DNA of 64,000 bases from Paraburkholderia ultramafica (lineage in GTDB: Bacteria; Pseudomonadota; Gammaproteobacteria; Burkholderiales; Burkholderiaceae), in NCBI RefSeq assembly GCF_902859915.1, contig NZ_CADIKK010000001.1:186001-250000 (forward strand). Direction: 5' to 3'. Under the pieces are notes generated by a model, which made no database searches, had not been told where the DNA came from, and saw only the letters and a program-made list of their open reading frames with translations. Shown piece by piece: positions 1 to 9,876 of the stretch (the stretch's first letter is position 1; the number at the start of each line of letters is the position of its first letter). The position numbers were made by a program, and so were the translations under genes.

Positions 1-396
1 GTCTCTTACTTTCATCTGCTGGGCGTACCGTCCGACCTGATCATCGAACATAGCGACTCTCACGCCCACAACTCCTATCTGAACTTCCTTGCGGAACTCG
101 GCATAGTTGGCCTCGCTCTAATGCTGAACTTTTTCTGGAAATTGATTGACTGGAGCAAACAGGGCGCAGCGGTTGCCGCGCTGATTGGAGGTGGACAGAA
201 CTTCGCCGCCTACAGATTTGTTGAGATCTCGTCTATTTGCCTGCTTGTTATGGCTGCAACCGAACATCGGCTGGTTTCGCCATCGAATGTTCTGATCCTT
301 ACACTCGTCATTTCCCTGTTGCTGGCATCGAGGTCGGTCAACGCCATCACCTCCGAACAGCGTCCTCAGGAGTCAAGCGGCCGCGCGCATTCCTGA
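1..396 (+). CDS. O-antigen ligase/polymerase family membrane protein, C-terminal part
   Basis: The reading frame is open from the first base, so the 5' end lies outside the window and only about 131 residues are seen. The segment HAHNSYLNFLAELGIVGLAL is the typical periplasmic loop-helix signature of the Wzy_C family (O-antigen ligase WaaL and polysaccharide polymerases Wzy). Two more hydrophobic segments follow, then a short polar tail. Family members join polysaccharide repeat units or transfer glycan from undecaprenyl diphosphate in the inner membrane. Beside Wzx and Wzc genes, a Wzy-type polymerase is the likelier role, but ligase and polymerase cannot be told apart from this fragment. 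Confidence 0.8.
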   Translation, partial: VSYFHLLGVPSDLIIEHSDSHAHNSYLNFLAELGIVGLALMLNFFWKLIDWSKQGAAVAALIGGGQNFAAYRFVEISSICLLVMAATEHRLVSPSNVLILTLVISLLLASRSVNAITSEQRPQESSGRAHS

Positions 397-483
397 GAGA
401 GCGCCGGCGCGCGCGCCAAACCGGTCTACCGCGAAAGATTTTTTGTGTCCGCGTGGTAGCGAAAACGAAGAAGAGAGAATCCT

Positions 484-1119
484 ATGTGGACCGTGTTCAC
501 CAACATAGGCGACGCCGCAATGACGTTGCCCGTTGCAGCTATCTGCGCAGCTTGGCTGGCGCTATTCGATGTCCGTCTCGCATCCCGGTTAATCGGCGCG
601 CTCGTCGCCGGAATCGCCATAGTTGGCGCAACCAAGATTATCCATGCGGGGTGGGGCCTATCTTTCCCGGCTATTGATTTCCGCGTCATCAGCGGGCACA
701 CCATGTTGTCGACGTCGGTATGGATGGTAGCAATTACCCTCCAGTTGAAGTGGTGGCGTCAACCGCCGCTGGCAGGCAGCGTCGCCGGTATGGCGATCGG
801 CGCACTGACCGGCATTTCCCGAGTCATGGATCACTCGCATTCAGTGTCGGAAGTGATTTCCGGCTGCGTGTTGGGCGCACTTGTGGCCATGTTTTTTTTG
901 CGAACCGCGCTTAACCTCGAATTTGAGCGCTTCCGGCCTGCATGGTCCACCATCAGTCTTCTGCTAGTCTCGACGTTCACCTATGGACACAAGGCGCCGC
1001 TTCAACATCTCATTGAAGCGCATTCGCCGGGAATCCGTAACCATACGCCGTCCGTCACAGCCCTGCTCCGCCAGATGCGACATCGCGTCCATTCTCATGA
1101 CTCTACGTCAGCGAGATGA
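484..1119 (+). CDS. PAP2-family membrane phosphatase
   Basis: A 211-residue integral membrane protein. It carries the three phosphatase motifs of the PAP2 superfamily: a Lys-rich motif with GWG..FP (KIIHAGWGLSFP), SGHTMLSTS, and SRVMDHSHSVSEVISG, which holds the Arg and the nucleophilic His. Such enzymes dephosphorylate lipid phosphates such as undecaprenyl diphosphate, or act on acidic polysaccharide precursors. Start at 484 is supported by a purine-rich stretch (GAAGAAGAGAG) just upstream. It follows the polymerase-like gene in the same direction and converges on the GT4 gene with a 25 bp tail overlap. Recycling of the lipid carrier for this locus is a reasonable inference. Confidence 0.8.
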   Translation: MWTVFTNIGDAAMTLPVAAICAAWLALFDVRLASRLIGALVAGIAIVGATKIIHAGWGLSFPAIDFRVISGHTMLSTSVWMVAITLQLKWWRQPPLAGSVAGMAIGALTGISRVMDHSHSVSEVISGCVLGALVAMFFLRTALNLEFERFRPAWSTISLLLVSTFTYGHKAPLQHLIEAHSPGIRNHTPSVTALLRQMRHRVHSHDSTSAR

Positions 1120-2285
1120 CGCTCATCGACAGGCAGTTGTTCTCCGACACGATAGGGAAGAAACTGCTCGAAGCCCTCGTATGGAAGGTGGGAGTCGATG
1201 AAATTCGTCAGTGCCGTCTTGAAGTTTTCCGACGAAAAACGTTCGGCGTTTCTGCGACATTGCCGGGGATCGAACAGATTCGCGTTGTGTTCAAAGCTGC
1301 TGACCGCCGCCAGCAGAGATTCCGGTGTCTGCTCCCCAAAGAAAACGCCAGTGGGTCGCTCAAGCGGCAGACCAACTACCGACTCTAACGCGCCGCCTCT
1401 GCCGAACGCGATGACTGGCGTGCCGCATGCCTGAGCCTCCACCACGGAGATGCCGAAGTCTTCTTCAGCCGCAAACACAAATGCTCGAGCGCGCCGCAAA
1501 TGATCGACCAGAACATCGAATGGTTGATGACCGAGGATAGTCACGTTGTCCCCGGCGACGGACTTGATCTTCTTCATCTCGGGGCCGTCGCCAATCACCA
1601 CGAGTTGACGTTCCGGCGTCTGCGAAAACGCTCGTACGATCAGATCGATACGCTTATAAGGCACCATGCGCGACGCGGTCACGTAAAATTCGTCCTTCTG
1701 CGTGCACATCGCCATGTTCGCCAGATCGACCGGCGGATAAATGACGGTTGCTTCACGTTGGTACGCTTTTTTGATCCGCCGGGCGATGAACTTCGAATTC
1801 GCGAGAAGGTGATCGACTCCGTTGGCCGAGCGCGAGTCCCAGCCTCGAATGTAGTGAAGTAGAACGCGCGCCAAGACGGACTTAAGCCCAGTGTTCAGAT
1901 GAGATTCCCTGAGATATTGATGCTGCAAGTCCCATGCATAGCGAATGGGCGAATGAACGTAGCTGACGTGGATCTGGTTCGGTCCGGTCAGCACGCCTTT
2001 CGCGACCGCGTGCGAACTGGAAATGACGAGATCGTAGCCAGACAGGTCGACTTGCTCGATCGCGATTGGCATCAGCGGTAAGTAGGCACGATAACGCTTG
2101 CGAGCGAAAGGCATACGCTGGACAAACGAGGTCTTGACTGGTTTCCCCTTCACGCATTCGCGATCTTCCAGAAAATCTACAATTGAAAAGATGTCCGCTT
2201 TCGGGAAACACTCTATGATATTTTTCAATACCTTCTCTGCGCCACCCGAAACCACCAACCAATCGTGAACAATAGCGACTTTCAT
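1095..2285 (-). CDS. GT4-family glycosyltransferase (WbaZ-like)
   Basis: The protein begins MKVAIVHDWLVVSGGAEKV, the usual N-terminus of WbaZ-type GT-B glycosyltransferases, and has the GT4 retaining motif EEDFGISVVEAQACG (E-x7-E) near the C-terminus. The frame is open 19 codons further upstream, but a strong AGGAGG at 2291-2296 sits seven bases before the ATG at 2285, which fixes this start. Length is 396 residues, normal for the family. It is the last gene of the leftward polysaccharide operon, 53 bp after the flippase gene. It probably adds one sugar of the repeat unit from a nucleotide-sugar donor on the cytoplasmic face; donor and acceptor are unknown. Confidence 0.85.
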   Translation of the reverse strand: MKVAIVHDWLVVSGGAEKVLKNIIECFPKADIFSIVDFLEDRECVKGKPVKTSFVQRMPFARKRYRAYLPLMPIAIEQVDLSGYDLVISSSHAVAKGVLTGPNQIHVSYVHSPIRYAWDLQHQYLRESHLNTGLKSVLARVLLHYIRGWDSRSANGVDHLLANSKFIARRIKKAYQREATVIYPPVDLANMAMCTQKDEFYVTASRMVPYKRIDLIVRAFSQTPERQLVVIGDGPEMKKIKSVAGDNVTILGHQPFDVLVDHLRRARAFVFAAEEDFGISVVEAQACGTPVIAFGRGGALESVVGLPLERPTGVFFGEQTPESLLAAVSSFEHNANLFDPRQCRRNAERFSSENFKTALTNFIDSHLPYEGFEQFLPYRVGEQLPVDERHLADVES

Positions 2286-2338
2286 TTCGACCTCCTGTGA
2301 GATTATGACGCGAGATCCTTCCCGCTCAACAATCTGAT

Positions 2339-3655
2339 TCACTCATCCTTCGCAGCGCGTGCCTGAGCTCGGACACCGCATGCAACGCGAACCATTTCAA
2401 CCGCCCGCTCAGCTCCAGGCACGAGGCAAATCAACTCGAGGCGGATCATGATGCCCATTAGCATCGCCGCCAACGTTATCTCTCCAATCACCCGGGCGGA
2501 TGCCATCCCAATGGCACCGTATCGAGGCGCAAGGTAGAGCGCGGCTGCAAGATTAGCCGCGCCCGACACGACACCCGCGATCGCAAGTAGGCGATCCTTC
2601 CTTCTCGGCACAAACACATAGAAGGCGACGAACTCGTTAAAGGCCGCGAACGGGAACATCCACGCGAAAACCTGGAGCACGCGAGCGCTCGGCTCGAAAG
2701 CGGCACCCAGGACCAAAGGCAGCATAAAAGGCGACAGCGTCAGCGCGCCACAGAGAATCAGTAGTCCGTAACCCATCAGCAAGGTGGCGCCTCGCCGGGT
2801 CGTCGCCTGCGCACCGTCCTTGTCTCCCTGCGCGAGTTGCCGCGAGATGGTCGGGATAAACACCTGCGACGCCGGCCCCATCAGGGCGAGCCCGATCGTC
2901 GCGAAGCGTTCCGCTGCGCCGAAGTAGCCCACTTGAGCGGGCGTGGACAATAGCGTCAAGAGATAGGTCGACGAAGCGGTGAGCACGACCGAGCCGGACG
3001 AGTAGCAGAAGAGCATCGTCGAGCTTCGCACCAGAGGAACGACGCCTGCCAGCTTGAGACGCGGCCACCCTAACTGAAAAGTTGTAAGACCATAGGAAAT
3101 AACTGAAGACGCCACACCCGAAACCAGCAGGCTCGCAAGCACCCATACGGAGTCCTCGGGCCCTCTTACGAGGTTCAGAACCAATACAAGGCTCAGGGCG
3201 AAGCCGAACACCTCGATCATGATGGGTGTTCGAAAGTGCTGACGCCCCTGAAATAGCCAACCGAGATTAAGCCCCGAGACGACCCCCAGCAGCGTAGCCA
3301 GCAGACCGATCACGGGCCGCTCCGACAATACAGGCGAACACATCGTGGCGGCGATGCCGATGCATCCGCCCAACACGCCCAGCAAGAGGCGCGCGCTGAC
3401 ATGCAACGAGTAGATGGCGTTGCATCCTGCAACCGATTGCGCTTTCGATACCTCGCGCATTCCGACAAAGGTGAATCCGTAGCCTACGAGCATCCAGATC
3501 ACGTTCATGAGTGACATCGACGCCAGCACCCGACCGTATTCGGCTACACCGAGTATCCTGCCGTAAAACGGCACCACGATGATGAGGTAGACGTACCTCA
3601 TCAAATATCCACCGTAAACAAACGCAATAACGTTAGCGTTCTCTCGTCTATCCAT
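2339..3655 (-). CDS. wzx: Wzx-like polysaccharide flippase
   Basis: A 438-residue protein with about twelve to fourteen hydrophobic segments and the N-terminal pattern of the MOP superfamily (FYGRILGVAEYGRVLAS). It resembles RfbX/Wzx flippases that move undecaprenyl-diphosphate-linked repeat units across the inner membrane. The frame extends 61 codons upstream of the chosen start, but AAGGAGG at 3661-3667 directly precedes the ATG at 3655, and the upstream residues are not membrane-like. It lies between two glycosyltransferase genes of the same direction. With the Wzy-like fragment and Wzc it points to a Wzx/Wzy-dependent export route. Confidence 0.85.
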   Translation of the reverse strand: MDRRENANVIAFVYGGYLMRYVYLIIVVPFYGRILGVAEYGRVLASMSLMNVIWMLVGYGFTFVGMREVSKAQSVAGCNAIYSLHVSARLLLGVLGGCIGIAATMCSPVLSERPVIGLLATLLGVVSGLNLGWLFQGRQHFRTPIMIEVFGFALSLVLVLNLVRGPEDSVWVLASLLVSGVASSVISYGLTTFQLGWPRLKLAGVVPLVRSSTMLFCYSSGSVVLTASSTYLLTLLSTPAQVGYFGAAERFATIGLALMGPASQVFIPTISRQLAQGDKDGAQATTRRGATLLMGYGLLILCGALTLSPFMLPLVLGAAFEPSARVLQVFAWMFPFAAFNEFVAFYVFVPRRKDRLLAIAGVVSGAANLAAALYLAPRYGAIGMASARVIGEITLAAMLMGIMIRLELICLVPGAERAVEMVRVACGVRAQARAAKDE

Positions 3656-3683
3656 ACTGCCCTCCTTACGCGCGTTCTGGACT

Positions 3684-4694
3684 TCAGCGCCCAGCCACGC
3701 GACGGCGGGCAAGCGGGTTGGCGATATAACGCACCACAAAGTCAGACAGTGGCGAATACGGCACAAGACACAAACTGGAAAGCACAAGCGCGCCGAGCTT
3801 CTTCTGGAGACTCCAGAAAGGGTTAGCGACGATCGCATGCAAATAACCGCTGGAATCTCGCATCATCCAGCGCCAGCGTGTGAGCAGCGTCGCGCGATAG
3901 ACGCTTGAGCAGAAGCGAGCCTTCTCGTGACCAAAGTCATGAAACGTTGGCGGAAGCTCCACCTGGAGCCGGGACTTTGCGATAGTCCGCAATATCGTCC
4001 ATCGCATGCTGAAAGCTCGTGGGGCTTTGGTGATGTGCTCCGAGTTTGCGAACGACACGGACGAGCTAGCCGCGTTATGTACGCGATAGGCACCAAGCGA
4101 CTTCGAAACGGACGCAACAGGGCCAGTCAAAGCAGCGCCGTAGATCGCGTAGAAGTCTGCGCCGTAGCGGTTGATGCCGGCCGCGGGAACAGGGAAGATC
4201 TGCTTGAGCGCACTCACACGATATGCGTTACCCGACGCGGGCGGCGACGGATACAGCCAGCCGCGCAGCAATAATTTTCCACAGTCGGGACGCGTCTCGG
4301 TGTTGGGCACATAAGCGCCAGTGAGCGCTCCCGTGCCGTCCATGACGTCAAGGCGAAACTGCACCTTCGCCCAGTCACCGTCTACGAAGAGCTGCATCAC
4401 TTCGGATACGGCGTTCGGGTACAGGATGTCATCGGAATCGAGGAATATCGCGTATTCCGTTTCAAGCATCTCGATTGCATGGTTGTACGCGGAGACCTGA
4501 CCGCCGTTTTCCTTGAAAATCGGTGAGACGCGTGCCCCGTACTTTTCGATGATCGCGCGTGAGCCGTCGGTCGAACCATCGTCGATGACAATTACGTCCG
4601 TTTTTGGATAGTCCTGCGCGAGCGCCGAGTCGATCGCCGCGGCCAGATAGGGCTCGTAGTTGTAGTTGCAAATAACAATAGTGACGTGATTCAT
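3684..4694 (-). CDS. GT2-family glycosyltransferase
   Basis: The first 110 residues form a classic GT-A fold: VTIVICNYNYEPYLAAAIDS, then VIVIDDGSTDGS, and the metal-binding FLDSDD (DxD). The remainder is amphipathic with no clear membrane anchor. Length, 336 residues, suits a soluble GT2 transferase. It is 28 bp upstream of the flippase gene and 122 bp downstream of the frameshifted glycosidase, in the same leftward operon. It likely adds a sugar to the lipid-linked repeat unit; specificity cannot be read from the sequence. Confidence 0.85.
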   Translation of the reverse strand: MNHVTIVICNYNYEPYLAAAIDSALAQDYPKTDVIVIDDGSTDGSRAIIEKYGARVSPIFKENGGQVSAYNHAIEMLETEYAIFLDSDDILYPNAVSEVMQLFVDGDWAKVQFRLDVMDGTGALTGAYVPNTETRPDCGKLLLRGWLYPSPPASGNAYRVSALKQIFPVPAAGINRYGADFYAIYGAALTGPVASVSKSLGAYRVHNAASSSVSFANSEHITKAPRAFSMRWTILRTIAKSRLQVELPPTFHDFGHEKARFCSSVYRATLLTRWRWMMRDSSGYLHAIVANPFWSLQKKLGALVLSSLCLVPYSPLSDFVVRYIANPLARRRVAGR

Positions 4695-4816
4695 GGTATT
4701 CGGGGCTATCTAAAGGTTCGGTGAGTCGGACTCCGACTGAGCGCAAAACTAACGACACGCGCGACAGGCAAGAAGCTTCACACGAATTGAGCATGACCTT
4801 TCCTGCATCTGCTTCG

Positions 4817-6272
4817 CTACGCGCAAGGACGGACCACGATGTAGGCGAGCTGCGTGGGCGGATTGTTCTCGGGACCATTGACTCGATTTGGCACCTTGAA
4901 TCGAACCTTCAACATCTCGTCGTCCCATGTCAGAGCAACATCGTCGCGAGCACTTGCCGCGCCGGTCAGCGCGTCGATAGACTCAACATGTTCGGTGCGC
5001 GCCGGCTTGAGCCCCGACACGGTGACGGTTTGCCAGCCTGGATCCGCGCTCACCTGGAGCACCACATCATTGCCCGAAAACAATGCACTTCGAGCGGTAC
5101 CTGGACCGAACCGCAACGGCTTCGAAAAGCTTGCCAGCGATCCAGCGACAGTCTGACGAAGCACGATCAGACTTTGCCCCGATACGTTGTAAGTCCGGGC
5201 ACGCGGACCGCGGTGCGTAAGACGAAACGGTTCGTAGCCGTCCCAGTGATAGACCATAGACAGATACTTGTCCGCATCGTCCCAGTTTCTGTCGAGCGCC
5301 CACACGGCGAAGTCGAAGAAATAACCCGGCAAGTGGTGCGGATCCTTCATGTACGCGTCGCCGATCTCCGTTTGCCAGATGCCTCGCGCCGGACCGTTCC
5401 TCACGTGCTGCTGATACAGCGGATCCAGATCGGCGACGGCGAGGTAATGCGTGTCAAGGTAATCGACCCAATCGAGCATCCGCTCCTTCAATACCGGGCT
5501 CCTGTACTCCAGCCATTTCCTGAAGTTGGAGAGCCCGCCTTGGTCCGGGCATCCACCGTAGACAACATACGCGTGGTAACCGCGGATGATTCGGGCCCGC
5601 CGGGATGTGAATTCGCTCGACATAATCTTGCATCGCGCGCTCGTACGGTCCTGAGCGCTTTTCGTCCGCGTTAAAGTCCGGTCCGTGCCAAAAAGTGGCT
5701 TGAAGTAGTCCACCCGACAACTTGCCCGCGGCCTCGTTCCAGATCTGAAAATAGCGCAGGTTATAAGGCGGCGCAGAGTACTTGCGCACTACCGCGTCGA
5801 CATATCGCTTCCACGCCTCGACATCGTTGGGCGCTGAACCGGAGTCACCCGGCACGCTCGCATTCCACCTCGGCGAATAACCGAGCAGCAGGAGCGACCC
5901 AATTCCATTCTGGTCGTTTCGGATCAAAACCAACGGTAGGTCGCTATCAAACTTAGGGCCGGTTTTGTCCACTCGCATCAATTCGCCCGGCGAATCTAGT
6001 TGACCGGGTCCCACCGAACCACGTCCCCAGCTGATGTCCATCGCGCGCCACATCCGAACATCACCAGCCGATCCCGGCCACCCATTGGTGCCGATCAGAT
6101 CTGTGATCCGGCGGCCGCGAGCCTCCCGAGAGCGCGACCCCGGCATTAGCGTGAGCGAGGTCTTCCCACGCGCCATTGGTATGGCCCCTCCGGCGAGTGC
6201 GGCCAGTGTTCGCAACGCCCGCCGCCTGCCGGCTCCCTTCTTGACGCGGTACATTCGCCTGCCCACGAACAT
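4817..6272 (-). pseudogene. Clan GH-A-like secreted glycosidase, frameshifted copy
   Basis: Two overlapping frames together match the intact homologue at 20384-21835 from end to end. The N-terminal frame (from 6272) has a twin-arginine-like signal (GRRRALRTL), RRITDLIGTNGW, and WNEAAG, the likely acid/base Glu. It runs to about IHIPAG. The C-terminal frame resumes with ARIIRGYHAYVVYGG and contains IWQTEIGD, the likely nucleophile Glu. Aligning the two DNA copies shows one extra base in the run GGGCCCGCCGGG near 5600-5612. It is either a true pseudogene or a sequencing indel in a G/C-rich run. The start lies 3 bp after the GT4 stop, exactly as in the second copy. The substrate is unknown; trimming of the locus's own polysaccharide is plausible. 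Confidence 0.75.
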
Positions 6273-6275
6273 CCA

Positions 6276-7391
6276 CTAGCCCGCCGACGCGCTGGGCGCC
6301 AGGTCCGACAGCCGATCGCCGGTCTGGCCATACAGAATCTCGAGCACTTTCAGCGCCGAACGCTCCCAGCTGAACTCACGCGCATGAATCAGACCCAGTG
6401 TCCGGTAACGCTGCCGCAGCCCTGCGTCGCTCATCATCCGGGAAATCTTCTCGGCGATATCGTCTGCCGAGGTCGCGTCGCAGTACATGGCGGCATCTCC
6501 GCACGCTTCCGGTATTGAGGTACGCGAAGAAGCGACTACAGGGCAGCCGCAGTACATCGCTTCGAGGGGCGGCAGTCCGAATCCTTCGTATAAGGAGGGA
6601 AAAACGAGGCAGGCGGCATTCTCATACAGCGCTTTCAACTCACCATCTGACACGAATCCGGCCCACAGTACCTGCTTCGAATGCACCGTTTTCTCAACAT
6701 GCCGACTACTGAATATCCGTGCATTCTTGCCCCCCACAATGACGAACTTGACATCGGCGAGATGTTCAAGCGTATCGATAGCTTCCAGAACGCGTTGCAA
6801 GTTCTTTCGCGGATCGAGGCTGCCGACAACGACACAGTACGCGTCCTTCACGAGCTCCAGGCGTCTCACTACCGCTGGATTCGATACGACGCGATCCAGG
6901 TGATCGGCGCCTGGGGAAACGACAGTGACGCGCGATTCATCGATCTTCAAGTGATGGCAGATCCGCATCTTCGAGAATGTCGAGACCGTCAAGATCATCG
7001 GCTTCATTCTCGGCAGCATTGCAAAGCAAATCCGATACCAAAGCAGGAATTTCCTTGAGAATCCTTGCGGCATATCGTAGACCGCCATGTCGTGAACCAT
7101 CACAACCTGGCCGCGCTTGAAGATCGGATTGGTATTGCACAGACTGAGCAGCGTCACGCCTCTCGCAGCAATGGGAAGCGTAATCTGCTCCCAAAGCGTG
7201 CCCCGCAGCCACGGGAAGCGCCGCTGCCGCTTGAGCAGCGCACCCGGCTCGACCGTATTTTCAGGTACGAAAACTTCCAGTTCGTCACCAGGCGCCGCGC
7301 GCATCTGCATTGCTCTCGTTAGTTCATACGCCACCCTTTGAACACCAGTGACGGGCTGCGAAGTGAATTTTCCGTTGATTGCAAAGGCCAT
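6276..7391 (-). CDS. GT4-family glycosyltransferase, copy 1 of a duplicated pair
   Basis: A 371-residue GT-B protein. It starts MAFAINGKFTSQPVTGVQRV, has VVVGSLDPRKNLQRVLEAI at the start of the donor domain, and the retaining motif SLYEGFGLPPLEAMYCG (E-x7-E). The ATG at 7391 follows CGGAGAACCTG, a suitable ribosome site. A close paralogue lies at 21839-22957 and is followed by the same glycosidase gene with the same 3 bp spacing, so the two genes move as a cassette. It lies 62 bp downstream of the Wzc-like gene in one operon. RfaB/mannosyltransferase-like activity on the repeat unit is likely; the sugar is not determined. Confidence 0.88.
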   Translation of the reverse strand: MAFAINGKFTSQPVTGVQRVAYELTRAMQMRAAPGDELEVFVPENTVEPGALLKRQRRFPWLRGTLWEQITLPIAARGVTLLSLCNTNPIFKRGQVVMVHDMAVYDMPQGFSRKFLLWYRICFAMLPRMKPMILTVSTFSKMRICHHLKIDESRVTVVSPGADHLDRVVSNPAVVRRLELVKDAYCVVVGSLDPRKNLQRVLEAIDTLEHLADVKFVIVGGKNARIFSSRHVEKTVHSKQVLWAGFVSDGELKALYENAACLVFPSLYEGFGLPPLEAMYCGCPVVASSRTSIPEACGDAAMYCDATSADDIAEKISRMMSDAGLRQRYRTLGLIHAREFSWERSALKVLEILYGQTGDRLSDLAPSASAG

Positions 7392-7453
7392 CAGGTTCTC
7401 CGTTTAACCAAGTCACGAAACTTCTGTTCGCAACTCGCTTACGAGCGAAGACA

Positions 7454-9805
7454 TCAACTCGTAGCGTTAAGGTCGCTTAAATCGCTGGCGTAGTTCGTCG
7501 CGTAGCCATAATTTCGTGTACTTCGCCGTACCGGGATACCATTGAAGACTGCACCCGCGATACGTCCCTCTGCCCGTTCCATCTTCTTGACCGTGTCGAA
7601 AATTTCCTCCTCGCTCTGCATTCCCGAACGCAAGACAAGCAAGGACGCGCCGGCTTCACTCGCGATGATGGAAGCGTCGGTGACGGCGAGAAATGGCGGC
7701 GTATCGATGATCACCATGTCGAACTGGTTGACGAGCCGCTCCAATACGTCCTTAAAGCTTGGTTTCATCAGCAATGCGGCTGGATTCTCAGGCCGCACGC
7801 CGCAAGACAGGAACGTGAACCCATCGATGCTCGTAGGCCGCAGCGCATTACGCAAAGCCATCCGCTCCGAGAGCACCTCCGAAAGACCGCCACGATTGCT
7901 CTGGTTGAAAAACGACGCGAGGTGGCCACGACGCATATCAGCGTCTATCAAGACGACTCGCGAGCCGATCTCCGCATGCAGGATCGCCAGGTTCGCCGCA
8001 ACAAAGCTCTTGCCCGCAGAAGGCGTCGGCCCGATGACCATCAGGACGTTATTGCGCGCGCGCGCAAGATCGCGCGTCACCGCTGTGCGTACGTTACGAA
8101 GCGCTTCGACCGATGTGTCATGCGGAAAACGTGCGGCAAGGACTCTGCTGCCATCCGCATTCGGGGATGCTGGCATGCCCATTCCGGGAGCACCGCCTCG
8201 CAATGGAATATCGGCTGCGCCTCGCTGGAAGGGCAGAGTGGTTCGCCCCCCCACACCTGGCAGCGGCTTCCGGCCCGCGCTCTCGGAGTTGCGGTCGAGC
8301 AACAACTGCTGCTGGCTGAACAAGATCTCGCCGAATACCGGCACGCTCATTCGACGTTCCACGTACGTGGGGTCCGTCACTCCGATCATCACGTGACGGC
8401 GCATGAAGACCAGCACGACGCCAGAGACAAGACCGAGGACCAAGCCGCCCGAAAGTACGAGTGCGGGCTGCGGCTTGACTGGGCGATGAGGCCTGATCGC
8501 AGCGTCGACGATATGTGCGCCGCCCGTCGTGCTGGCACGCCGGACTTGCAATTGCTCAGCCTTCTGGACCATACCGAGGTAGATGGTTTCCGCAACCTTC
8601 TGAGCCCGGAGAAGATCGACGCTCTCGCGTTCGGACGCCGGCATGCCATTAAAGTGACCGTCGAATTGCCCCTTCGCTTCCTTCAATTGCGTGAGTTGCT
8701 TGTCGACGCTCTGCACCCAGCGGCTTTCCGGCGTGTAGCGCTCGAGAAGTTGCGTGCGTTGCAGTTGCAGGGTAGCGATCTGCCTATCGAGGTCCAGGCC
8801 TCCCTGCAGGTAGGCCTGTGCCTCGTTCGTCGGTTGCATGGACTGTGACGTCGCTCTGAAACGCTTGAGTGCTTCCTCGGACTTCCTGAGATCCGCGAGC
8901 AAACGAGGAAGCTCACCGCTAATGAATGCGAGCGTGTTCGTGTCGTTGAGCTGCCGGCTCGCGATCGCAGAGGCGAGGTACTGTTGCCCCAGAGCATTGG
9001 CGACTTCGGTGGCCTTATCCGGACTCTTATCCACGTATTCAATTTGAAGCAGGCCGGAGTCCTTCACCTTATCGCCGACCTTCACCAAATCCCCGAAACG
9101 CTTGACCGCATCGACCGAATTCCAACGGACGACCTTGAATTTCGTACCCGGCCGAGCATCCAGTTCCTTAACCAGCGTGGAGACTCCATTGTCCGTGGCG
9201 GGTTTGCCCACCATGCCCTTGATCAGAAGCTCATCAGAAGGGCCACGCAATTCATACGCGCCGCCTTCGAGGGCGACCAGGGTCAACTTCTCTTCCTCGA
9301 GGTCCTTTGGTACATCCAGGGCTCCGATCTGAACGCGCTCTCCGCCCCATGCAAAAGACTTCAACCCAAGCCAAGGCGCTGCGGGCTCTCCCGGGGTCGC
9401 GAATTTCTCCGCGATGTCGCCCAGTAGCGGAATCTTGTGCGGCGTCACCGACACGTCGAATCTATATTTCTCGATCACCGGCTCGAGCACTGAACGGCTA
9501 TGCATCACGGCCATTTCAGTGACGGGGGACGGCGCGGGCGGCGGTAGGGTTTCCTGATTCTGTAGAGCGAGGCCGAGCGCATTCGCTTCCGGCGGGTCCA
9601 CACGCACAAGGATGTCGGCGGAGTAGATCGGCGTCGCAATGAGTAGATAGGCCACCGCCAACGTCATAACAATGACCGTCGTGCTCACAATTTCCCAAAT
9701 GTGATCCCGCATCAGCGTGAGCATCGCACGCGCGCTGAGTTGGCCACGCTCGGTGCTGGCAGCGCCAGAGAGCGAATTCAGAGGGTAATAATCCACCGGC
9801 TTCAT
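7454..9805 (-). CDS. wzc: Wzc/BceF-like polysaccharide co-polymerase and tyrosine autokinase
   Basis: A 783-residue inner-membrane protein. Residues about 25-120 form a Wzz domain with a first membrane helix, the middle is a long coiled coil (LRKSEEALKRFRATSQS), and a second helix lies near residue 450. The cytoplasmic BY-kinase domain shows Walker A GPTPSAGKS, Walker A' VVLIDADMRRG and Walker B MVIIDTPP. The tyrosine cluster at the C-terminus is short (NYGYATNYASD) compared with E. coli Wzc. It controls chain length and export of Wzy-made polymers by cycles of autophosphorylation. It is the first gene of the leftward operon, behind a 1.2 kb non-coding region. The usual partners Wza and a low-molecular-weight phosphatase are not in the window. 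Confidence 0.92.
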   Translation of the reverse strand: MKPVDYYPLNSLSGAASTERGQLSARAMLTLMRDHIWEIVSTTVIVMTLAVAYLLIATPIYSADILVRVDPPEANALGLALQNQETLPPPAPSPVTEMAVMHSRSVLEPVIEKYRFDVSVTPHKIPLLGDIAEKFATPGEPAAPWLGLKSFAWGGERVQIGALDVPKDLEEEKLTLVALEGGAYELRGPSDELLIKGMVGKPATDNGVSTLVKELDARPGTKFKVVRWNSVDAVKRFGDLVKVGDKVKDSGLLQIEYVDKSPDKATEVANALGQQYLASAIASRQLNDTNTLAFISGELPRLLADLRKSEEALKRFRATSQSMQPTNEAQAYLQGGLDLDRQIATLQLQRTQLLERYTPESRWVQSVDKQLTQLKEAKGQFDGHFNGMPASERESVDLLRAQKVAETIYLGMVQKAEQLQVRRASTTGGAHIVDAAIRPHRPVKPQPALVLSGGLVLGLVSGVVLVFMRRHVMIGVTDPTYVERRMSVPVFGEILFSQQQLLLDRNSESAGRKPLPGVGGRTTLPFQRGAADIPLRGGAPGMGMPASPNADGSRVLAARFPHDTSVEALRNVRTAVTRDLARARNNVLMVIGPTPSAGKSFVAANLAILHAEIGSRVVLIDADMRRGHLASFFNQSNRGGLSEVLSERMALRNALRPTSIDGFTFLSCGVRPENPAALLMKPSFKDVLERLVNQFDMVIIDTPPFLAVTDASIIASEAGASLLVLRSGMQSEEEIFDTVKKMERAEGRIAGAVFNGIPVRRSTRNYGYATNYASDLSDLNATS

Positions 9806-9876
9806 CTTCCATGTTCGATGGGCAGAGTAATGACTCGATACAGCGCTGCTGCGCCACCAGTTCGCGATCTGGAACC

